A DNA stretch of 64,000 bases from Drosophila persimilis (GCF_003286085.1 NW_020825313.1:5084001-5148000); one strand, 5' to 3'; shown: positions 31,392 to 41,720, numbered from the stretch's first letter. The notes: a model not told the origin generated them from the letters alone. A program made the numbers and translations.

Positions 31392-32458
31392 TATACCCGA
31401 TACTCAAAATGAGTATTGGGGTATATTAGATTTGTGGTAAAAGTGGATGTGTGTAACGTCCAGAAGGAATCGTTTCCGACCCCATAAAGTATATATATTC
31501 TTGATCAGCATCAATAGCCGAGTTAATTGAGCCATGTCTGTCTGTCCGTCTGTCCGTCCGTCCGTCTGTCCGTCCGCTTCAGCGCCTAGTGCTCAAAGAC
31601 TATAAGAGCCAGAGCAACGATGTTTTGGATCCTGACTTCTGTGATATGTCACTGCTACAGGAATATTTCAAAACTGTGCCCCGCCCACTTCCGCCCCCAC
31701 AAAGGGCGAAAGTCTGTGGCATCCACAATTTCGACGATACGAAAAAACTAAAAACACAGAATCGTAGAAGATGACTATATCTTTTAGAGTGCAAAATCTG
31801 AACCAGATCGTATAATTATTATACCCAGAATCAAGAAAACAATTTCATTCTTTCTCGCTCTGTCTCTCTCTAACACACAGGTTTCATGGTCGGCTTTGCC
31901 AATTGTAAAATGTGAATTAAAGGATCTCAGGGACTATAAGAGCTAGAGCAACCAAATTTGGTTGCTATATCACACTCCTGTGATATCGGACCTTTACCCT
32001 TTTTTTTTGTCAAAATTTCGCCACACACCCTTCCGCCCCCGCAAAGGACGAAAATATGGGGCATCCAAAAATCTCAGAGACTATTAACGCTAGAGTAACC
32101 AAATTAAGTATCAGCACTTCTGTTAGATCTCACTATAAAACGTATATCTCAAAATTTCGCCCCACCCCCTTCCGCCCACACAAAGAACGAAAATCTGTTG
32201 CATTTCCAATATTGCAGATTCGAGAAAACTAAAAGGGCAGAATCATAGATAATGACCATATCTATCAGATTGCTGAATCTGGATCAGATCAGATAATTTT
32301 TATAGCCAAAAGGAACCAATCAATTTGCACTGGCTACGCAGCGCCCGACGTCACGCCCAGAGTGATTTTCTGTCTTTCTCGCACGCACTCTTTGTCGTTT
32401 CGTTCAATATTAGCGGCGTCTGCCAGAGGAGAGCCCTAATGACTTAGTATCGGGTATA
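31392..32458 (+). mobile_element. DINE-1/INE-1 Helitron, near full length
   Basis: Begins TATACCCGATACTCA with a terminal hairpin (GATACTCA/TGAGTATT) and ends AGTATCGGGTATAA. Landmarks in order: ATCGTTTCCGACC, AGTATATATATTCTTGATC, ATCAATAGCCGAG, a CTGTCCGT tract, and three related blocks with GACTAT..GCTAGAG..AAC at about 31,601, 31,932 and 32,078. Non-coding and non-autonomous. It lies in the I-clade RT on the opposite orientation to the reversed copies in Array A. Confidence 0.9.
31534..31578 (+). repeat. CTGTCCGT-type microsatellite inside DINE-1
   Basis: About 45 bp of alternating CTGT and CCGT tetramers, a standard internal feature of drosophilid DINE-1 elements. Confidence 0.9.
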
Positions 32459-33290
32459 ACTGTAGAGTTGCGGTGTCCGCAGCAACTCACGTTTATCGTT
32501 TATCTTAGTGTAGATGATTGCGTCGCTTGCATAAATTGATAAACTAATTTTTGTATGCCTCAGAATTATTTTACTAAGTTTGTCGAAAGCAATTATATTT
32601 ATACATTTATATAAAGGCCTTCACAGCATTAAAGGCCCTAAGACCCAATATGCAAGCTGATCAAGGACGGGGTGAACGCCTACTCGATCGAAAGCCCTTT
32701 CGAAATCCGTACCTAGCAAAGAAACGTGATTTTTGGAGGAAAGGGCGTCTGACACGAAATGTTTGATTTTCAGAAGAGAGTCAACAGTGCTGTGCTTGCG
32801 TTTAAATGCAACTTGGCTGGGGGATAGAAGGTTGTTCCTGTCCAAATACCACATAAGTCTGCGTGCTAAAATTTTTTCAAAGAGTTTGCTTGAGCAAAGC
32901 AGCAATGAGATTGTCTTATAACTACCAATTTCATGCGTAGGTTTTTTTGGCTTAGGAACAGGGACAACAGATGCTACTGTCCAAGTGTGGGGGTAGATCC
33001 CGTTGTTTAAAATGCAGTTATAGATGTTAATGAGTCCCTGCTTAACATGTTTAGGTAAATTCTTTACAGTTGGATATGATATCTACTCCTGAGGTTTTTC
33101 CCCTCGTTTGGGTTAAGGAAGCCTCGAATTCGATAAATGTAATAGGGGGGTCCAGGTATCTGGCTGAGGCTGATACATAGTGGGTGTATATACCATAGCA
33201 CGGCTGAAATTTTCTTGAGCAAATAGTCTACAGAAAAGTTGTGGTCTTTGGAATAATTGGATCAGTGGGTGGCTAGTGTTTCAGCAATAT
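32459..33290 (-). pseudogene. I-clade LINE reverse transcriptase, first part
   Basis: CSSKLFEKILARRLMWYLD, LLSPSQVAFKRKHSTVDSLL and LLGTDFERAFDRVG (motif A) lie at 32,905-32,660. Then, after a deletion of perhaps 70 codons, IAFDKLSKII and the motif-C region as YASDAIIYTKIN at about 32,545-32,510; YADD is expected. The frame runs straight into the DINE-1 at 32,458. The stretch 32,930-33,290 is decayed RT N-terminal sequence with no clear motif. Confidence 0.83.
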
Positions 33291-34166
33291 CCTTTTATGT
33301 GGTAATAGGTTTACCGTTGATTAACAGGGTTTTTAGAGGAGGTCTAGGTATGCCAGTTAGAGTTTTGACGTCGGCCCAGATTTTTTTGGTAGAAGATATG
33401 GGGAGGGCTTTAGCTTTAGCTTTCTTATATGCCACAAGATTTTTTGTCGTTTCGCTAAATTTGAACTCCGACCATAATGTTTGCTTGTGCTCGCGTAGTT
33501 TAGTGAGAGTGGCGTTCCACCAAACTATATTGGCTTTGTGCACAATACGCTTAGTTTTAAGAATAGACATGTTAGCTGCATTCCGTATAGATTTGGTCAT
33601 TATAGCAACTTCTTTGTTAATTTTAAGGATGTTTTTTAATGGCTTGAATGGCGTGAGTAGGTGGCAGAATTTGTCCCAGTCAGCTTTGTCAGTTTTGGGG
33701 GTTGATTTAATTTTATCTGGCTCATACTGCGGGACGAAAGAGGTGATGATCGGAAAGTGATCACTTCCGTAAAGTGATTTTCGATAGACCAATTACATCT
33801 ATCAATGATCTGGGGTGATGTTATTGTCAGATCCACGTGCGTGAACGAATTGTGTGTAGAAAGGTGGGTGGGTGACCCATCATTTAGAATGGTAAAATTT
33901 GCTTTAGAAAGAAAGTTTTAAAATTTTTTTTTCCACGGGAGTTCGCTGTAGCTTTACCCCATAGTGGGCTCCAAGAGTTTAGGTCTCCAGAAAGGATAAG
34001 AGGTGTCGAAATAAAATGCCAATCCCTTGCTTTTCTCTTGTTAGTTTTCGTGGTTTTTAAAGTATCCCTTGTACGATTTTGGGTAGATTATATTCTTGCA
34101 GTTATGCGGTAAATGCGTCTCTTGGATACATTGATTCATATTCCATTGAACTATTTTAATAGCCAT
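33290..34166 (-). pseudogene. I-clade LINE endonuclease region
   Basis: ATG at 34,166 (minus) opens MAIKIVQWNMNQ, the usual entry of an APE endonuclease, then IQETHLP near 34,110 and SGDLNSWSPLWG near 33,985-33,955. After frameshifts, YGSDHFPIITS (S-D-H motif) is near 33,770, followed by the ORF2 linker (TKSIRNAANMSI, KANIVWWNATLTKLREHK, KIWADVKTLTGIP) in a 165-codon frame to 33,295. The N-terminal half is shortened by deletions. Confidence 0.82.
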
Positions 34167-34169
34167 TGA

Positions 34170-35095
34170 AAATTAATGATTGGTTATATGTATATATGCA
34201 AAAGGGTGAGAAGCGGATTAGAAGCATAGCTCGCAATCAAAGGTCACTTTTTCCCTTTGCTGTCTCGTCACTGAAGAAACAGGAAAAGACCACGAAGACA
34301 CGGTCTCTCACTGAGCAGAACACTTTTTGTTTCTTCGCTTGTGTTATGTGTTTCTAGTTTTTGGTTGAGCCGACACACGATCGTGTCTCACAATAAAAAC
34401 TTAGAGAAACACAGGAAAAGTGTCTTTAGATGATCAGATGTTTTAGTTTTTTTTATGTTTATTTATTCATGTTTTCCGCATCTTTTGGGCTATTGTATTG
34501 TAATATGTATATTTATTTGCAAAATTGGCAAACGAAAATTTTTATTTTGCTTTTCTCGATTCATTTTAAGCTCCAATAGTCAAAACGCATACAATTCATA
34601 AAGGCAATTGATCGTTGCCATATGTACAAACACGCATACATACGCAAAAGACACTTTTTCGTTCGCTCGCGACAAGATGCTCAGTGAAAAACAGGAACAA
34701 AAGAAAAGTGAAAAAATCAGTCTTTGCTTGAGCGAAGAGCGAGTTGAGCAAAAACAGATTTGATTGGGTCTTTTCTGTCCCTTTTCTGAATGTGTCCGTA
34801 AATGAGAGGTTTTTATCAGACACGCCGCAAGTGTCAACCGTTATTTGCGAGGTCTGATTAGAAGTCATCTTCCTCCATTTCCTGATATTTGGACGTTGGA
34901 CGTTGACATGCAATGACTGCATCTTTCAAGAGGCGATGCAGTTACTGCACCGTCAAGTGGCCCGTGTGACACCAGCAGAATGCTGTTACGCGCGGATCCC
35001 AGGCAAAACGCAGCCCTCCTCCCGCCCAACCGACCGAGGGGCGCTGCCGCATGACGCGCGGTGCGTAGCCGGACCAAACGCGTACATGCAAGAAA
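34170..35095. other. unassigned DNA between I-clade LINE and CR1
   Basis: AT-rich to about 34,880 and GC-rich after. No protein family is recognisable in any frame. Two imperfect direct repeats rich in CACTTTTTC and ACAGGAA are at about 34,238-34,290 and 34,649-34,710, suggesting a decayed non-coding element. The end near 35,095 meets the 3' end of CR1 copy 1. Confidence 0.6.
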
Positions 35096-35186
35096 GATAG
35101 CTTTTAGACTAACATTCGAGGAAAATTAGCACTAAACTTACTAAGAAACTAAGCATGCAATCAAAATACAAATACCACTACAGTTA

Positions 35187-35835
35187 CTAATTAATAGAAA
35201 GGTGTGTAAGGATTAGTAATTTAATAAGAGAAAGAGAATTAGTGTTGGATATGATATGGTAGAGGGAATTATAATCCGAGCATAAGACCCTAAACGGTTC
35301 ATGCAAGGAATAATTCGATCTACAAATTGGAAGAAACAACGGTATAAAATTTCTAGTCAGTCTAATACGAATCTTGAAGTTTATGCGCCTCAACAGATCA
35401 GGGCTGTCTATGTCACCTCTGATCAAGTTGTGCATAAAAATCACACCAAATATTTTTATACGGTTAACTAAGGATGGGAAGTTTACTAATAGCAGTAACA
35501 AGAGTAAGATGGGAGTCTCACACCTTCATCCCAGTTAAGGCCCCGCAGAGCAAAGAGTAAGAAGTTTTTCTGTACTGATTCTATACGGTCCTGGTGTACT
35601 TTGTACTGAGGGCACCATACACAGGAGCCGTATTCTAAGATCGGACGAACAAGCGAGGTATAAAGAGTCTTTTTTATATAGGGGTCGTCAAATTCTTTTG
35701 ACCACCTCTTTATAAACCCAAGCACGCCCATGGCCTTATTTACCATGGTAGAAATGTGTTCGGAAAACTTTAACTTGTGGTCTAACATAACACCCAGATC
35801 ATCCACCAGGGTAATTCTCTTAAGAGGGTATAGGT
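35187..35835 (-). pseudogene. CR1 ORF2 RT end and C-terminal domain (copy 1)
   Basis: DDLGVMLDHKLKFSEHIS, FIKRWSKEFDDPYIKKTLY, SLVRPILEYGSCVWCPQY and HQDRIESVQKNFLLFALRGL are the post-catalytic RT and connection sequence of CR1/jockey-type LINEs (35,806-35,500). A shift near 35,495 leads to the last domain (FPSLVNRIKIFGVIF, LRRINFKIR) to 35,187. RT motifs A to C are deleted. Confidence 0.87.
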
Positions 35836-35867
35836 AGCCAACATGGGGCTAGAACGATGAAATGTCA

Positions 35868-36195
35868 TTACTTTGCATTTCGAGGCATTAAGGTGTAACA
35901 AGTTTGCACAGCACCAAGAACTATCATAGGATCTTTATCTGATAGCGAGGAAGAAACAGCAGTTAAAGCGAACAAATGCTGCTCATAAATAGAAAAATCC
36001 GAAGAAGGTGGAATATACGAGCAAGTAATAGCGAAAGCGGGAGGAATCAGTTTTACACACAGGAATTCCAGTTCGTGTTGAACCTGGACTGTGGAGTATT
36101 CCGACGTGAAGTTAGATTCCACTGCAATCAGAACTCCTTCTGCACGTCGCTGAGCTTACTACGTAAGCCTCTAACATTCTGATAGGTTACTGAAA
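35868..36195 (-). pseudogene. CR1 ORF2 endonuclease remnant (copy 1)
   Basis: YQNVRGLRSKL near 36,185 opens ORF2 just after ORF1. Then VESNFTSEYSTVQVQHELEF, FAITCSYIPPSSDFSIYEQH and SLSDKDPMIVLG (start of the G-D-x-N motif) follow, ending in a cut near 35,905. The S-D-H motif is absent. Confidence 0.82.
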
Positions 36196-36201
36196 GAGAA
36201 G

Positions 36202-37212
36202 TTAGTTTTTTGGAAAAGTGTTAGCAAGACGGGAAGTTGAGGAAGAGGAAGTTGAGGTTGAGGCTGTCACACTGGAAAGATTTGGAAGGGATATGGGGGG
36301 CCTATTCTTCTTCTTAGCCTTAAATTCCTTCACCACCAAGTGGTCCGGCCAAAATTTGGCGGAGCAAATGGTGTCAAAAGAAGTTGGGGAGATGCCTTTC
36401 TTAAACGAGGCTATCTTCCTGGCATAAGAGAAGTTGAATTTCTCCACCTTTAATTCCACGGCTTTTATTTTGCTTTGAACAAAAGCAATTACATCATTAG
36501 ATGTGAGGTCAGGAGCCAGCCATGAAACAAAAACTTGTCGTTTTGGTGGGAGTCCCACCAGTGGTTTAGTCACCACAGGCCTAGTACCTGTGGTGGCAAT
36601 ATCCGGAGGTCCGGAACGTCTATTTAGTGGTGGGATCGGGATACACGGGACAACTAGCGAACTTGTGGACACCACGGACACAGACACTGCAGACGTACTT
36701 GGCTGCACATTCTCCGAGGCGATGAATTCAGCAGCTGTCGTTGCCCTTGGAGTGGCAAACGAGATCAACTGCTGCACACTTGGCGTGGTTGGAGTCAGTT
36801 TTTCGGCAGCACACGGCTGAGTGACGGTTGACACTTGCAGATCCCGCGGAGTGACCTTTTTACGCCTTGGAGACTCATTCAGCAGTTGCAGACTGCCAAA
36901 TTGAGACTCCATGGCTAGGCGCCGATCGTATTGGTTTTTAAAACCAACGGTCAGCTCCTTATAGCCAATCCGCGTTTGCCTCATAAAAGCTACCATGTCT
37001 TTCTCCAACGCACGGCATGCCTCGCAACTGTAGTGCAAACCATTACGCTTTGAAATGGCATCACTCACAAGGCCAGAAAATCCAGCGCATTTTGCGTGCA
37101 CTACGCTGTCGCAGAGCCAGCAGGGGATAATCGGCTGATCGTGGGTGATCTGCTTATTGCATGATTTTTTGGCACAAACAACAGAAAACACCATAATAAA
37201 AAATTTGAACAA
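36202..37212 (-). CDS. CR1 LINE ORF1 protein with PHD-like zinc finger
   Basis: A 336-codon open frame, the longest undamaged LINE frame here. Residues about 13-70 form a Cys/His zinc finger of PHD type (CAKKSCNKQ, CWLCDSVVHAKCAGF, YSCEAC), as in ORF1 of insect CR1 elements, where it is thought to help nucleic-acid or chromatin binding. The middle is Ser/Thr/Pro-rich (about 115-220), and the C-terminal part (FVSWLAPDLTSNDVIAFVQS, AKFWPDHLVVKEF) resembles the RNA-binding-like domain of such proteins. It ends in a poly-Ser tail. ORF2 downstream is broken, so the element cannot move itself. Start at MFKFFIMVF or at the next Met, MVF. Confidence 0.85.
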   Translation of the reverse strand: MFKFFIMVFSVVCAKKSCNKQITHDQPIIPCWLCDSVVHAKCAGFSGLVSDAISKRNGLHYSCEACRALEKDMVAFMRQTRIGYKELTVGFKNQYDRRLAMESQFGSLQLLNESPRRKKVTPRDLQVSTVTQPCAAEKLTPTTPSVQQLISFATPRATTAAEFIASENVQPSTSAVSVSVVSTSSLVVPCIPIPPLNRRSGPPDIATTGTRPVVTKPLVGLPPKRQVFVSWLAPDLTSNDVIAFVQSKIKAVELKVEKFNFSYARKIASFKKGISPTSFDTICSAKFWPDHLVVKEFKAKKKNRPPISLPNLSSVTASTSTSSSSTSRLANTFPKN

Positions 37213-37924
37213 AATTAAAATAAAATATTATTTCAAAACAAATGGCTATCAAACAGAGAAGAGTGTCAGCAGCAGCTAATGACAGCGAGAGAGAGCTACT
37301 GAACAGAAAGCTATGAGAGCGAGAGAGAAAGAACATTTACATAACACAACCAAAGCTACAAGACAAGAGCGGACTGCATTGCAATGTAATGCGTACTCAC
37401 TCACTGGTTTCCAGATTGTTGGCTGGTTAGGAAGTTAATTAAAGTTTATTTAGGAAAACACCGGCTGTTTATTCAAAAAAAAAGGAAAAAATGCAGAGCG
37501 CAAAACAAAAACGCGTCTGATCACTACGAAAGCTAACGAACGATTGAAATATTGAAATAAATGATCCTCTTCATTTATCATGATCATGAAATAAATAACT
37601 TAAAAACAAGACAGAGTATGTTCTACGTACACCTAAAGAAAACACCAAATATTGCAGAGACCCTTAAAATTTGTAAGGAAGTTCTCACGCCGAGGTACAG
37701 CTTCTCAGTCTGTCCAGGGCCCGGTCCTTCCCCACAGCAAAATTTGTTGTGTGAGGACCTAAGGGGAGAGCCGCTCGTGGCGAAAACGCGCCCGTGGGGT
37801 GGATCGTGGGACGGTCGGGTCTGGCCCGGCCACGAGGCGTGGGTGAACCCATGCTTGTGAGCTGCAGAGACGTGCGTTGGGGGTCATGTGTGGCGTGAGA
37901 AGGGGCTTGGGTCAGGGATCGGAA

Positions 37925-38072
37925 GGGTATGGGAGAGGGGAGCCCAGCTTAGTAGATGCCGCGTGAATCCACGACTCACATTCAGCATCGCCGGGTTCCT
38001 AGGGGAGAAAGGTATAGGAGAGGGAAGCACAGCTTGGTGGATGCCGCATGATCCACGACTCACATCCATTTA
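37925..38072 (+). repeat. 84 bp tandem duplication
   Basis: GTATGGGAGAGGGGAGC near 37,927 and GTATAGGAGAGGGAAGC near 38,011 start two diverged copies, each running to CCACGACTCACATYCA. Confidence 0.8.
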
Positions 38073-38214
38073 ACAACTGTGGGAAAATTCTGCTCCTGAG
38101 CTTATACCCTGCCTACTGCACCGATCTATCCCCCAGAGCTCACATACGTGAGGTGGCTCACCCTTGTTTCCCTTCTTTGGGTCCTGGTGTCCTACGGCGG
38201 GTCCTCGTCACTTT

Positions 38215-38320
38215 GGCCACGGCTTACTTTATACACCGCGTGGGTGCGGTCACGGCTTGTTTTGTACTTCGCGCGGGGTCTGGGCACTGCTTATTTCGTA
38301 CCTCGGAGATCACTCTCGAG
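38215..38320 (+). repeat. about 34 bp repeat, three diverged copies
   Basis: CACGGCTTACTTTATACACC, CACGGCTTGTTTTGTACTTC and CACTGCTTATTTCGTACCTC begin successive copies. Confidence 0.75.
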
Positions 38321-38429
38321 CCTGGCCCGCGCTGGACCGTGCCAGGCCTCGGCTTTTCTTTTTCGCAGCTTCTCTGCCGCTTCGCTGCTGCGCAGCTTTC
38401 GGCTGCCGGCCTCGGCTCGGGGGTGTATG

Positions 38430-38735
38430 GATGCTTCGTCTTCGGCTCTCTCCCTCGGCTGCGTGGGCGTAAGACCGATCGGCGGCTTCTCTGCCGCTTC
38501 GCTCTCTTTCATGCTGTTTCTTTTCGTTTGTGTATGGCCGTTCTCGCTCTTGCTTTGGCTGCGTGGGCGTAAGAGCGATCGGCGGCTCTCTCCGTTTCCT
38601 TCTCTTTCATGTTGGCTCTCTTTGCTGCGTGGCCGTAGTATGCGTCGTTTTCCCTCTCTTTCGTGCTGTTTCTCTTTACTGCGTGGCCGTAGTATGCGTC
38701 TCTCTATCGTGTTGGTTCTCTTAGTTCTACTAATA
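38430..38735 (+). repeat. diverged 50-100 bp repeats with GCGTGGGCGTAAG / GCGTGGCCGTAGT
   Basis: Two copies with CTGCGTGGGCGTAAGA.CGATCGGCGGC (38,460 and 38,560) and two with CTGCGTGGCCGTAGTATGCG (38,630 and 38,680), separated by pyrimidine-rich CTCTTTC-type spacers. Confidence 0.75.
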
Positions 38736-38760
38736 AGTAAAAAGGCCTCTGTTGTGAATT

Positions 38761-39241
38761 CCTCGATACGAGATTTCAATGTTGAGCAGAAAATGCTCTG
38801 GGGAATCTTTGCGTTTAATAATGTACTACACGATGTAGAAAATTTAAGATTTATTCATTTGGACTTCAATCAACTTAAACTTTAATCTTAATCGCGTATA
38901 GGGTACAGTTTAATGGGTAATACGGGTTTAAGCGCGGCCGGCTGCAACTGCTTGATTGTCGCTGTGATTTCGTCGACACGCAAACGAAGAATGTTCTTGG
39001 TGATCGGAGACGAGGTTACGCCGCCCTAGCATGAGACGAAGCCGTTCTCCGAGTGAGCAATCGCAGTTAGAGAGCTCTCACTCTCTTTTGCAGTTTAACC
39101 CTTAGAAAACCGTCCATGCCGCCCCCAATACTGGGACCAGTATTAGAAACCAAAGGATGTCACATGTGAATGCTCTGTGAATAAATAAAGTGTTCGTTAT
39201 GGTACATATATGGTCGAAAGAAGCTAGCAACGGTGTTAGGA
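38761..39241 (-). mobile_element. BEL LTR (left copy, end truncated)
   Basis: Starts after the integrase stop and runs to the palindrome end. It matches 46,438-46,890 but keeps 28 bp (38,881-38,908) that the right arm and Array B copies lack. Confidence 0.65.
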
Positions 39242-40600
39242 TTATTCTGAGGTCTGTGGCAACGGTAGCCGACATAGTTTAGAGACCGATCGTTTGTATA
39301 TGCCTGATGCTGTTTTCACGGTTGCGACTCTGACTAAACCGTCAGCTCCAGGGTGAACTTCTATTATCCTTCCCAGTTTCCACTCGTTGGGTGGCAGTCG
39401 GTCATCCTTGACAATTACTAGATCGCTGACTTGTAGATTGTCGGTTTCATATCGCCACTTTGGACGGGCTTGAAGATGTGATAGCCGATCCGAACTCCAA
39501 CGCTTCCAAAATTGCCGGATCATTTTCTGTCCTTCCAGAAATTGGACTGTGAGTGGAACATCCCTTGTCGTTACATCCGGCGGAGCTAATAATGAATCTC
39601 CAATAAGAAAATGTGCCGGGGTGAGGACAGCTAGGTACTCCGGCTCAGCGCTTAGTGGACATAATGGCCTGGAATTTAAACAGGCTTCAATTTGTGTTAG
39701 CATGGTAGCAAGTTGTTCGTAGGTCATTTTATATCCTGAAAAGGCTCGATAGAGATGTGTTTTGACAGACTTTACATTTGCCTCCCAAAGGCCTCCGAAA
39801 TTAGGACTATGCGGTGGATTAAAATGCCATTGGACGTTTCGGGCCGCTAAAGCAGATATTACAGTTGTGGGTAGCTCTCGTTTCAAATGTATTTTCCAGG
39901 TTTGAAGAGCCCGGTCGGCACCAATGAAGTTCGTGCCGCAGACGCTATACATGTGTTGACAGTAGCCCCGACGCGCGATGAAACGTTGTAGAGCCATGAG
40001 AAAGTGCTCGGTGGTTGAGCCCGTGACCGCTTCCAGATGAATTGCCTTTGTAGCAAAACAGATGAAAACTGCGATATACGCCTTGTAGTTTGTGTGTCCA
40101 CGGAATCTGGATGCTTGAATTTCGAACGCGCCTGTATAGTTCACTCCGGTGGCGATGAATGCACGAGTTGGCGGATTGACTCTATGTAGGGGAAGATCGG
40201 CCATCAATTGTGCTGCTGGTTTCGGTCGGTGACGAAAACATCGGACGCATTGTTGACTATCCAGAACTTGTGTCGAATAGTGGCCAGCGTTAATTCGGTG
40301 CCGCCGTGGAGTGCGAGACGATGGGCATTACGCACGACGAGATCGGTAAAATGATGATGATTGGGAATGATCATTGGTTGTAGCTGGCTTATTGGAAGGT
40401 GCATTGCATTTCGCAGTCGACCTCTGACTCGTAGAATTTGTTGGTCATCTAGAAATGGAGATAATTGACACAGTTTGTGTGTGCCCGATAGTGCCTTGTT
40501 GTGTTCGTCATGCCAAGAGATATTTTGATATTGCGAATCCTCTGCATTCATGTCAATGCATCTATGCATATATCTTCTGAATGTCGACAGCAAAAGCAAA
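39242..40600 (-). pseudogene. BEL/Pao integrase (left copy)
   Basis: N-terminal part FLDDQQILRVRGRLRNAM near 40,450, HHFTDLVVRNAHRLALHGG (His pair) near 40,340, then a 31 bp deletion that removes most of the Cys pair. The 321-codon frame 39,242-40,207 holds the core (GVNYTGAFEIQASRF, KAIHLEAVTGSTTEHFLMAL, MYSVCGTNFIGADRAL, PHSPNFGGLWEANVKSVKTH) and C-terminal domain (DLVIVKDDRLPPNEWKLGRI). The first catalytic Asp is Asn here, and the usual S-D-N-G-T motif reads S-V-C-G-T, so the second Asp is Val. Confidence 0.9.
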
Positions 40601-40960
40601 ACGATGGAAACGCCAATTCAGGACCACGCCGGCTAGATCGTTTTGGAGCGCTGGTCCGGTGCATAGGACGTCATTGAGCGACTTTCCGTTTGTCGTTTTA
40701 CAGGAGGCGTCATATACTACTCTAACCTTAGTAGTGACACTTTCCTCCTTGAATACTGCGTGATGAGGCAAGGTGCAACATGTGGACTCGATTCCATTCT
40801 CCTTGCTAATGATGCAATGCTGCTGCTCCTTGGTTGTTACTTTGGTCACCTGGCCTAGTTGAAAGTCCTCAAAGTGACCTCCGAATATTTGGCTTGCAGC
40901 TCCGGCTGCCGTTGGAATCTTCGTTGAAGCGTTTGGAATCGATTAATTGCGATTTGACGT
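40562..40960 (-). pseudogene. BEL/Pao reverse transcriptase start (left copy)
   Basis: LPHHAVFKEESVTTKVRVVY, DASCKTTNGKSLNDVLCTGP and LQNDLAGVVLNWRFHRFAFA lead into AVDIQKIY, the motif-A region with its catalytic Asp, at about 40,572. Immediately after it the sequence jumps to integrase: RT motifs B and C and all RNase H are deleted, in both arms. Confidence 0.9.
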
Positions 40961-41087
40961 GACTTGCCTAGCACCTGCGAAGGGTCAAACAAACGCTTAA
41001 GTGGTGACGGATGTGAGTTCGTTTAAAATGCTCTTCGCACCATCGCTCTTCTGGTGTGAGCTGTTTTGCAGAACCGAGATGCTCCAT

Positions 41088-41720
41088 TTAGAAGAATTTC
41101 TGGACGAGATTCTCTAGCCTGTTGTGGTGACATCTAATGGTGACAGCGTGTGAGCGTGTGGAAGTGGCTCGACCAAAGACTATCCAGCCAAGCTGGGTGT
41201 GCTGTGCAATTTGTTGATTCTCCTTTCCTCTGCGGATATCTGAAAGCAGGATCTGTGGGATTACGTCCGCTCCCAACAGAAGATCAATACGTTGTGATTT
41301 GTAGAACCTGGGATCGGCGAGTTCTATTCCGTTCAAATGCGGACATTGCTGCAATTTGATGGATTGTGACGGTAATTGCGATGTAAGCGTTTTAAGTATA
41401 AGCGCAGTATCAATGGTAGTACAAAACTGTGAAGTACAAGAACTTAATGAAAATTCTATAGTGTAGGTACACCTGTTCTTGGAGGTGGTCCCAACTCCAG
41501 CAATTTCTGCCGAAATTGGATGCCGCTTGAGGTTAAGAGCCTGCACTGTGTGCTCTGTAATGAGGGTTCCTTCCGAGCCTGAATCCACTAACGCACGTAC
41601 CACAGCTGATTGGCCAGTGTGCGGGTTGTGGATTGTGACCAGGGCAGTGGCCAGAAGGATAATGCTGGGTCCGTGATGTGTTGCCGTAGCGGAGACTAGT
41701 TGCGCAGAGTGGGTTCTCAC
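41088..41720 (-). pseudogene. BEL/Pao protease and connector (left copy)
   Basis: 210-codon open frame. ALVDSGSEGTLITEHTVQAL near 41,600 holds the D-S-G active site of BEL proteases; HLNGIELADPRFYKSQRIDL and LLGADVIPQILL (about 41,340-41,240) and HTQLGWIVFGRATS are the conserved connector to RT. In the host element this would be one Gag-Pol frame; here it ends at a stop at 41,088. Confidence 0.87.

Larger units (their letters stand above)
30805..34166 (-). mobile_element. I-clade LINE, ORF2 region, split by DINE-1
   Basis: Endonuclease, RT and C-terminal parts follow in order on the minus strand from 34,166 to 30,805, and read with I-factor-like motifs. A DINE-1 (31,392-32,458) interrupts the RT. 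No ORF1 is seen upstream. The element is bounded on both sides by other repeats: CR1 copy 2 on the left, unassigned DNA on the right. Confidence 0.83.
35096..37440 (-). mobile_element. CR1 LINE, copy 1, with intact ORF1
   Basis: The minus strand from about 37,440 holds a GA-rich 5' untranslated region, a complete ORF1 (37,212-36,202), the start of ORF2, a large internal deletion, and the end of the RT plus C-terminal domain (35,835-35,187). Same orientation as CR1 copy 2, 5 kb to the left. Confidence 0.87.
37441..38760. other. unassigned region with several short tandem repeats
   Basis: No recognisable protein family. 37,441-37,700 is AT-rich; 37,700-38,750 is GC-rich. Long overlapping open stretches on both strands (38,148-38,885 plus, 38,291-38,779 minus) come from repeat structure and lack features of real proteins. 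It could be an LTR and leader of an unidentified element. Confidence 0.6.

Noticed and set aside
34166-34357. Small plus-strand frame near 34.2 kb as a gene
   Set aside because: Short and without homology; it overlaps the minus-strand start of the I-clade ORF2 at 34,166 and simple AT-rich DNA.
38148-38885. A long plus-strand open frame rich in Leu/Arg/Ser, overlapping a long minus-strand frame at 38,291-38,779, considered as a possible host gene
   Set aside because: Both frames arise in short tandem repeats, have repeated low-complexity composition (for example repeated RPRSKE on the minus strand) and no recognisable domain.
41088-41720. A stand-alone aspartyl protease gene
   Set aside because: It is the protease segment of a BEL Gag-Pol, with gag upstream, RT downstream, and a mirrored copy at 43,877-44,566.
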